A stretch of 64,000 nt of DNA, taken from assembly GCA_015178975.1 (NCBI GenBank), contig WHVD01000124.1, positions 186,001 through 250,000 on the forward strand, read 5' to 3'. This stretch comes from Hysterangium stoloniferum (taxonomy: Eukaryota > Basidiomycota > Agaricomycetes > Hysterangiales > Hysterangiaceae). This document shows positions 56,480 to 64,000 of the stretch, in pieces. Position 1 is the first letter of the stretch. Each line of letters starts with the position of its first letter. The position numbers and the translations under genes are program-made. The notes beneath the pieces were generated by a model that made no database searches, was not told where the DNA came from, and saw nothing but the letters and a program-made list of their open reading frames with translations.

Positions 56480-56980
56480 TCTTTGGAAATTTGCTCGTGG
56501 TGAGGGATGCTGGTATAAGTTTCGCTAACGGGTGCAGACTGAAAGAACGATAGGAGTGACATGTCACCTCGCTTTTTTCGCAGTCACTTCCCACGCCTGT
56601 GACTTTTGTCCGTTCATTCATTGTACTCAAAGAAAGTTCACAGGATTCATCAAGAATGTGTATCTCAGCACTACTATTGCGGCGCATTCCAGGTCTGACC
56701 GGATAGACCCGTGAAGTCTCGGGGTACGCCCAATCTTTGATTGCACTTGAGCACTGTACACGTTAGTTGACGTTTCTTTTCAACGTAGTACAATTTCCTT
56801 TACGTGACCCTCGGAAGAACAACGCGTTCCCTTCAGCAACCTGCTTACCTTTTATTAGCAGACATTATGGAATTCGATGGTCAGCTGCTGTTGGCAGCGG
56901 GCCGATAATTTTTTTTTGCAAGTTATTGCATAACATCATCTTTGCCTCCGTATCGTCTTGCGACTTATCACCCATAGCCG
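56480..56980 (-). promoter_or_regulatory. Upstream region of the NLR gene, kept in three copies
   Basis: The 500 bases before the ATG are repeated before the partial copies at 59701 and 63101. Conserved parts include a TTGAAAAGAAACGTCAA stretch and a short ATG-led frame (56687-56463: SSAEIHILDESC...LS) present in all three copies. It probably holds promoter and 5' leader or first exon. No TATA box stands out. Confidence 0.45.
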
Positions 56981-57104
56981 TCAGTTATTCACGTACCCCA
57001 TACTCTGCTGTGAGCTCAATGTGAAGTGGTGTGCCGATAGAACTTGAGGACAAGTGGCGGGGAGGCCGATATTCTAGGAAGCGACCGATACGCCAAATCG
57101 GAGT

Positions 57105-59095
57105 TGGGCAATCTCCCAAGCTTCCACAACCGTCTCTTTTCAAACGCACTGCCCACGTGCTTTGAAAGGGTCAATGACTGATTGCCACGCCGCCATGACC
57201 TTCTCCCCTCTACCACATGTAGGGATCCACGCTTACATGTTGGGCTTGAGTTCATGACATCAAGCTATACCGTCAGTTGCCCCAACTCCACAGGTATGGA
57301 TTTTATTTGAAAGGTGTACCACATGTCTCTCAGTGTCATTCTTCCGGTCCCTTTGTGGTATCACGTCCTTCTCTGCAAGACATGGTTAGCTGTTGCTACC
57401 TCGTTTAATGCTGTTGTCCTCGGCCTTCTTTGGATTCCGTTACTTTCCATCGTCCAATAAACAGCATTATTCAATCGACATTTCTTTGTGAATACCGCGC
57501 CCTTACAATTTGTTTTTCTTGCTATGGTATTCGCGGCGGACAATGTGTCGTTGGGGCATCCCACCACCATCCTCTTAGAATACCACCTCAAGTTCATTGG
57601 ACTGATTGGCAATGGTTCTGCTGTTACAGTCCAATACTGTCCCTGTCAAATATCTTCATACCGTCTTCAAGAACAAGTCATATCAACCGAAACTTTACGG
57701 TTAAAAAATGACCCCTTTGCCCAGAGATGAGATTGTATCGTATCTTCACTCACATTGGGGTTCGTCATGGTAGACAGTAGACAATCAAAATTCACAGAAC
57801 GCACTCAATTGGACAATGGACATGTCCCATTACAAGGAGCGACGTTAGCAATTAGGTGGATGGCAGGGGTCGGAGTAGGAAGGATTGAGATGTACCTTGC
57901 AAAAGAGAGCAGTTTGGGATAATACTATAATGTGCACGTAATTGGTAAGAGCCGCTCCCGTCGACTTCACTCAGAATGATTTGCGCTGTAACTTTCACGG
58001 GCGCATGAGGGTACGGTATCTCCACCATGCATTCAGCCGCAAACGGCTTCAACGGTGCTCTGTATCTCGCAACTAGTGTGCTGGCTAGACAATGTATTCT
58101 GACACTGATGCAGCACTTTACATCTCATGGGCTCACCCGACAAATTTCAGTTAGAGTATCCCATATAAACTGTGTGTTTGATGATTAGTGATGAAAAGTA
58201 CCAACACATGAACAGCAGGTGATCAAAAGTCAAGTCGGCGGCGTTCATCCCATTTCTCCGCAAGAATACCATACTTAAAATGTTTTTCCCCTGCGATGGT
58301 ATTTGCAGCGTTTGCAAGTACATGGTGTGGGAGCAGCAGTGAAGCAGGCATGTTCATGACTTTTGTCGACTGTAATTCTAGTATGCCAGAAAAGAAACAA
58401 GGTTCCAAACAATTTTCCAGAACATCAGATATGATACTGAGCGGCGCGGTATTGACAAAGAAGCATCGATCTAAGAACGCTGTTTATTCGACGATGGAAG
58501 GTAACAGAATCCGAAAAAGGTCGTCACTATGTCTGGCGGAGAAGGACGGGATTCCACAAAGGTCCTTTGCGGTATTATTTGCCTATCGTTTACAGCCAAA
58601 CCTCATATTTCACCGTGCCAGAATTCTACTTGCAGGACCAGCGCCACCTATCTCCCATACTAATACGCACGGAGAGTCATGTAGCAGATGTCCCCTTATC
58701 CAGGTGTTAACGTGATACTGTCCTCGCCGCGTTGCTGTAGTGGTTCGAACAGGATCGTTAACGGACTCGATTCGCGTCACCCAATACCAGAGCACAGACG
58801 ATTAGTATAACCAGTCATATACTTCTTTCAGCTGTTCATGATAGTGTGAACTACTATGAGACTAAGTGGACGGTAACACGATGAAAGATAATGGGACGTA
58901 CGTTCGTTAATCGCCATGCTAGCAACTACTAATAGGCTTCACACTTGTGCAATGAGGCGAAGACCGGGCTGTGTTGAACAGTGATTTGTGGGGTCCAAAT
59001 TAGGGGCTGAGAAGTGATCAATGTACAGCCTTGCGCCTGGAGTAAGCAGGATGGACATACCACATCTAACTGCTGTGCCCCAGCAACTCCAATTT
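57105..59095. other. Module S: 2-kb unknown sequence between inverted copies
   Basis: The module is flanked by a ~130-bp segment in inverted orientation (56975-57105 and 59095-59220) that belongs to the NLR upstream region. Inside, a sub-unit of roughly 200 bp occurs twice in related form (about 57340-57560 and 58270-58560). Minus-strand reading gives similar short peptides (AANTIARKTNCKGAVFTKK, AANTIAGEKHFKYGILAEK), and a third frame gives GAVLTKKHRSKNAVYSTME. I recognise no known protein. It could be a decayed multi-exon host gene or a transposon remnant. Confidence 0.5.
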
Positions 59096-59700
59096 GGCGG
59101 ATTGGTCACTTCCCAGAATATCAGCCTCTCCGCCACTGGTCCTCAAGTTCCTTCGGCACACCACTTCAGATTGAGTTCACAGCAGAGTACAGGGGACATG
59201 AATAACTGACGGCTATGGGTGACAAGTCGCAAGACGAGACGGAGGCAACGATGATTTTGTGAGGTGGAACTTGATCGCAATCTCTTGTAAATAAATCTTC
59301 TCGACTCGCTGACAACAGCAGCTGACCATCGAGTTCCGTAATATCTGCTAATATGACGTGTGGGTGTTGTTGAAAGGGACGCGTTGTTCTTCCGAGCGTC
59401 TCGTAGAGGAAATTGTACTACGTTGAAAAGAAACTTCAAATAACGTGTAGAGTGCTCGTCTGCAATGAAAGATTGGGCGGACGGCAGTTTTCACGGCGCT
59501 ATCCGTTCAGACCTGGAATGCGCCGCAGTGGTAGTGCTGAGATATACATTCTTGATGAATCCTGTGACCTTTCTTTGAGTAATGAATCGACAGAAATCAT
59601 AGGCGTGGGAAGTGACTGCAAGAAAAGCCAGGTGACTTGTCACGCTTATGGTTAGGGCAACTTACACCAGCATCCCTCACCACGGGGAAAGGTCCAAGAA

Positions 59701-60165
59701 ATGATTCCTATCTTCAGGCGTCTGAAACGAGCCTTTCTTTTATACCCTGAAGAGTCAGAACTTCTGGGTTCTTTTCTGATCCCTCCGCAGCAGTTACGGT
59801 CTGAAGGTTCCTTATCGCCTTCAGGACGTGATACATTCCAATCCAACCCTCAAGAACAAACCCGCTCTCAGGGTTTCGACATCAAGGAGGTATTTCTCCG
59901 TTAATCGAGTACGCAATCAAATATCACATTCTATTGTCCACCGAGAGTCAACTACGTCTTTTACAGCATCGTGGCCATCCACGGCTTGGATGGATATCGT
60001 GAGGCATCGTGGACAACAGGCAATGGTAGTCTCTAGCTTCGTGATTTCTTACCCAGCGTGTATCTTCCACTAGGTTTTTGACGTATGGTTATGATGCCTA
60101 CAACCAGAGCGAGGCTGGATCGTCCACGCAGACATTGGATGGTCATGCTAAAGACGTTTTGAATA
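59701..60165 (+). pseudogene. Truncated copy of the NLR gene 5' end
   Basis: It begins MIPIFRRLKRAFLLYPEESE like the main gene. The exon-1-like part is 208 bases (59701-59908) instead of 227, so the frame is lost. The first donor is GTACGC instead of GTAAGC. Exon-2-like sequence (CATCGTGGCCATCCACGGC) runs to about 60150 and then ends in unrelated sequence. Plus strand. It is a dead copy lying in the centre of the palindrome. Confidence 0.85.
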
Positions 60166-60325
60166 TCTCAGCATAAAACGTTCGCTGAGAGATTCACTAA
60201 CTATACTATATATATATAATAGTATATTCGGGAGGAGACCGAACACTTATGACCCTTATTGCGTCTTCTCGAGACAGAATGTCTCACCTTTTTCATACAA
60301 GCGCTTACTTCTACAATACTAATAC
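60166..60325. other. Unique centre sequence
   Basis: About 160 bases with no counterpart in the window, including an AT run (ACTATATATATATAATAGTA, about 60204-60223). It marks the break between the truncated NLR copy and the right palindrome arm. Confidence 0.5.
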
Positions 60326-60499
60326 AAAATCATCATTACCTCCTTTTCATCTTGGGACTTGTCACCCATAGCCGTCAGTTATTCATCCCCCGTACTCTGC
60401 TGTGAGCTCAATCTGAAGTGATGTGCAAAAAGAACTTGAGGACCAGTGGCGGAGAGGCCGATATTCTAGGAAACGACCGACACGCCAAATTGGAGTTGC

Positions 60500-62460
60500 T
60501 CGGGCACAGCTGTTAGATGTGGTATGTCCATCCTGCTTACTCCAGGTGCAAGGCTGTACATCAATCACTTCTCGGCCGCTAATTTGAACGCCACAAGTCA
60601 CTGTTCAACACAGCCCGCTCTTCGCCTCATTGCACAAGTGTGAAGCCTATTGGTAGTTGTTAGCATGGCGATTAACGAACGTACGTCCCATTATCTTTCG
60701 TCGTGTTAGCGTTCACTTAGTCTCATGGTAGTTCACACTATCATAGACAGCTGAAAGAAGGATATCATTGCTTATACTAATCGTCCGTGCTCTGGTATTG
60801 GGTGACGAATCGAGTCCGTTAATGATCCTGCTACACGTGTCTCCGTGCGTATGAAAGATAGGTGGCGCTGGTCTTGCAAGTAGAATTCTGGCCGATTAAA
60901 ATGAAGTTTCGCTGTAAACGATAGGCAAATAATACGGCGAAGTACCTTTGTGGAATCCCGCCCTTCTCCGCCAGACATAGTTATGGCCTTTTTCGGATTC
61001 TGTTATCTTCCATTGTCGAATAAACAGCGTTATTAGATCGATGTTTCTTTGTCAATACCGCACCGCTCAGTATCATATCGGACATTGTGGAAATTGTTTG
61101 GAACCTCGTTTCTTTGCTGGCATACGCCGACAGACTAGAATTACAGTCGACAAAAGTCATCTACATGCCTGCTTCACTCTTGCTCCCACACCATGTACTC
61201 GCAAACCCCGCAAATACCATAGCAGGGGAAACACATTGTAAATGTACTATTCTTGCAGAGAAATGGGATGAACGCCGCTGACTTGACTTTTGATCACCTG
61301 CTGTTCATGTGTTGGTACTTTTCATCATCATCATCAAACATACAGTTTATATCGGATACTCTAACTGAAATTTGTCGGGTGAGTCCATGAGATGTGAAGT
61401 GTTGCATCAGTGTCAGAATACATTGTCTAGCCAGCACACTAGTTGCGAGATACATAGCACCGTTGAAGGCCTTTGCGGCTGAATGCATGGTGGAGATACT
61501 GTACCCTTATATGCGCCCGTGAAAGTTACAGCGGAAATCATTCTGAGGTCGACGGGAGCGGCTCTTACCAATTACGTGCACATTATAGTATTATCCGAAA
61601 CTGCTTTCTTTTTTTTGCAACATACATCTCAATCCTTCCACTTTCCACCCCTGCCATCCACCTGAGTGCTAACGTCGCTCTTTGTAATAACATGTCCATT
61701 GTCCAATTGAGTGCGTTTTGTGATTTTTGAATGTCTACTGTCTACCATGACGAACCCCAATGTGAGTGAAGATACGATACAATCTCATCTCTGGGAAAAG
61801 GAAAGGGGTCATATTTTAACCGTACATTTTCAGTTCATATGACTTGTTCTTGAAGACGGTATGAAGATATTTGACAGGGACCATATTTGACTGTAACAGC
61901 AGAACCATCGCCAATCAGTCCAATGAACTTGAGGTGGTATTCTAAGAGGATGGTGGGAATTAGAGAGGTACTGAGCTTCCTATGATATACTATTTGCCTC
62001 AAAATTATGAATTGCTCCAACGACACATTGCCCGTCGCAAATACCATAGCAGGAAAAACAAATTGTAAGTGCGTGGTATTCACAAAGAAATATCGATTGA
62101 ATAATGCTGTTTATTGGACGATGGAAAGTAACGGAATCCAAAGAAGGCCGAGGACAACAGCATTAAACGAGGTAGCAACAGCTAACTATGTCTTGCAGAG
62201 GACGTGATTCCACAAAGGGACCGGAAGAAGGACACCGACAGACATGTGGTACACCTTTCACATGAAATCCAAACCTGTGGAGTTGGAGCAACTGACGGTA
62301 TAGCTTGATGCATGAGCTCAAGCCCAACATGTAAGCGTGGATCCCTACATGTGGTAGAGGGGAGAAGGTCATGGTGGCGTGGTAATCAGTCATTGACCCT
62401 TTCCAAGCACGTGGTCAGTGCGTTTGAAAAGAGACGGTTGTGGAAGCTTGGGAGATTGAG
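60500..62460. other. Module S': inverted copy of S
   Basis: It matches S in reverse along its length with scattered substitutions and small indels. Short peptides agree in places (ANTIAGKTNCKCVVFTKK; LLLPHHVLANPANTIAGE), but frames shift between the copies. That argues against strong coding constraint in at least one of them. Confidence 0.5.
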
Positions 62461-63100
62461 CAACTGCGATTTGGCGTATCGGTCGCTTCCTAGAATATCG
62501 GCCTCCCCGCCACTTGTCCTCAAGTTCAATCGGCACACCACTTCACATTGAGGTCACAGCAGAGTATGGGGTACGTGAATAACTGACGGCTATGGGTGAT
62601 TAAGTCACAAAATGAGACGGATGCAACGGTGATTTTGTGAGCTTGGTCGCAGTCACTTGCAAAAAAAAATTATCAGCCCGCTGCCAACAGCAGCTAACCA
62701 TCGAATTCCATAATGTCTGTTAATAAAAGGTAAGCAGGTTGTTGAAGGGAACGCGTTGTTCTTCCGAGCGTCACGTAAAGGAAATTGTACTACGTTGAAA
62801 AGAAACGTCAACTAACGTCTACAGTGCTCAAGTGCAATGGAAGATTGGGCGTACCACGAGATTTCACGGCTCAATCCGGTCAGATCTAGAATGCCCCGCA
62901 GTAGTAGTGCTGAGATAGATATTCTTGATGAATCCTGTGGACTTTCTTTGAGTACAATGAATGAACGGACAGAAGTCACAGGCGTGGGAAGTGACTGCGA
63001 AAAAAGCCAGGTGACATGTCACTGTTATCGTTCTTCAGTCTCCGCCACACGTCAGCGAAACTTATACCAGCATCCCTCACCACGAGCAAATTTCCAAAGA

Positions 63101-64000
63101 ATGATTCCTATCTTTAGGCGTCTGAAACGAGCCTTTTTTTTGTACCCTGAAGAGTCAGAACCCCTGGGTTCTTTTCTGATCCCTCCGCAGCAGTTACGAT
63201 CTAAAGGTTCCTTGTCGCTTTCAGTCGGACTAATACCTGATAAATTCCAATCCAACCCTGAAGAACAAACCCGCTCTCAGGGTTTCGGCATCAAGGAGCT
63301 TTCGCCAGGTATTTCTCCGTTGATCGAGTAAGCGATCAAATATCACATTGTATTGTCCACCGGGGGTCAACTACGTCTTTTACAGCATCGTGGCCATCCA
63401 CGGCTTGGATGGACATCGTGAGGCATCGTGGACAGCAGGCAATGGTAGTCTCTGGCTTCGCGATTTCTTACCCCAGGGTGTACCTTCGCTAGGATTTTGA
63501 CGTATGGTTATGATGCCTACACCAAGAGTGCGGCTGGATCGTCCACGCAGACATTGGATGGTCATGCAGAGAGCTTTCTTGCACGCTTGGCTTCTTTCAG
63601 ACGAATTTCAGATACTACGGTTTGTACAATTCATATGTAGCGAACTTATGATCTCCTCATAGGAAGTACCTCAGAAACGGCCCATAATCTTCATTGCACA
63701 CAGCCTTGGAGGGATTATTCTCAAACACGTAGGTTGATTTTTGTAATAGATGTCCGGCTATAATTAAATGTTGATGCCCGTCAGGCTTTGATACAAGCCA
63801 GTCAGGCGCACAAAGGTCACCTGGTTGAACGCAAATGGATAGCTTTGTCTACATATGGCATTTTATTCCTCGGCACACCACATCAAGGCACCCCTGCCAT
63901 TACCAATCCTGCTAATGAATTGCTGAAACTTGCATCGCTATCAAGCAGAACTAATAATGTTTTATTGAAGCACTTGATCTCCAACTCTGAGTGGTTGCAG
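63101..64000 (+). pseudogene. Second NLR gene copy, 5' part, cut by the window end
   Basis: It runs head-to-head with the main NLR gene on the opposite strand. Exon 1 is 63101-63327 (227 bases, same length, donor GTAAGC), exon 2 63386-63619, exon 3 63675-63728 (contains the AHSLGG elbow; donor GTAGGT), exon 4 from 63785 past the edge. Exon 2 is 234 bases instead of 235. One C is missing in ACCTTCGCTAGG (about 63482-63493) compared with ACCTTCCGCTAGG in the main copy, which shifts the frame. Unless splicing compensates, this copy cannot make the full esterase domain. NB-ARC and TPR parts would lie to the right of the window. Confidence 0.82.

Larger units (their letters stand above)
55800..59220. 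repeat. Left arm of a large imperfect palindrome
   Basis: The arm pairs in inverted orientation with about 60360-64000. Examples: 57010-57300 with 62280-62560, 57361-57720 with 61800-62210, 58260-58560 with 60960-61270, 58900-59180 with 60400-60660. It contains the 5' part of the NLR gene (minus strand), its upstream region and module S. Identity is high but with many small differences. Confidence 0.85.
60360..64000. repeat. Right arm of the palindrome
   Basis: The inverted partner of 55800-59220, containing module S' (about 60500-62460), the upstream region and the 5' part of a second NLR copy. It continues beyond the window. Confidence 0.85.

Noticed and set aside
58296-58715. 139-residue ORF in module S as a gene
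   Set aside because: The frame is not kept in the inverted copy S'. Without a recognised domain or conserved reading it stays an unknown region.
1-64000. tRNA, rRNA or small structural RNA genes
   Set aside because: I looked for cloverleaf-type A/B box sequences and rRNA blocks and saw none I could support by reading. A tRNAscan run would settle it.

Overview
The window looks like a repeat-dense stretch of a filamentous fungal genome, most likely a mushroom-forming basidiomycete (Agaricomycetes). The reasons are introns of 51-58 bases with GT/AG borders, a fungal STAND/NLR-type gene (esterase - NB-ARC - TPR), Ty3/Gypsy chromoviruses carrying chromodomains, and a Gypsy copy with an antisense gene near its 3' end. 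I cannot name a genus from the sequence alone.

About 1-49.5 kb is almost entirely nested transposable elements. Most insertions can be dated relative to each other because their 5-bp target duplications are still readable. From left to right: a broken minus-strand chromovirus D (68-7235), whose 3' LTR holds a small unclassified element M, which holds a solo LTR; a broken minus-strand chromovirus G (about 7435-13985) with two solo LTRs in it; a fragment of another LTR element with a 17-bp tandem repeat; and a very large minus-strand chromovirus B (14828-47607). B was split by later arrivals. Its 3' LTR contains solo LTR C (15038-15759) and a complete-looking 11.6-kb chromovirus A (16189-27817), itself hit by a solo LTR. 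Its 3' region contains a solo copy of its own LTR family (27896-28522), then an LTR-like element K (30226-41211). K contains chromovirus F (30673-40353), and F contains a Tc1/mariner transposon with an intact transposase (35554-37157). Further right B contains J1 (41518-43995) and solo LTR L (45622-46302), and it ends against J2 (47608-49542).

About 50.2-64 kb is the host part. A minus-strand NLR-like gene (6 exons, ATG at 56479) encodes an alpha/beta-hydrolase domain with an AHSLGG nucleophile elbow, an NB-ARC domain and 28 near-identical 42-residue TPRs. The array has two in-frame TGA codons at the same position of the repeat. Its 5' part is copied in inverted orientation at the right edge (63101-64000, running off the window) and again in a decayed copy (59701-60165). 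The two outer copies face away from each other across a large imperfect palindrome (arms about 55.8-59.2 kb and 60.4-64.0 kb). The palindrome carries a duplicated 2-kb module (S, S') of unknown content.

The points most worth attention are: the conserved extra 3' coding region in chromoviruses A, B and G; the antisense Zn2Cys6-like gene in F; the NLR with recently amplified TPR blocks and its palindromic duplication; the J/K family of long LTR-like elements with rapidly changing minisatellites; and short sequence motifs shared between different LTR families.
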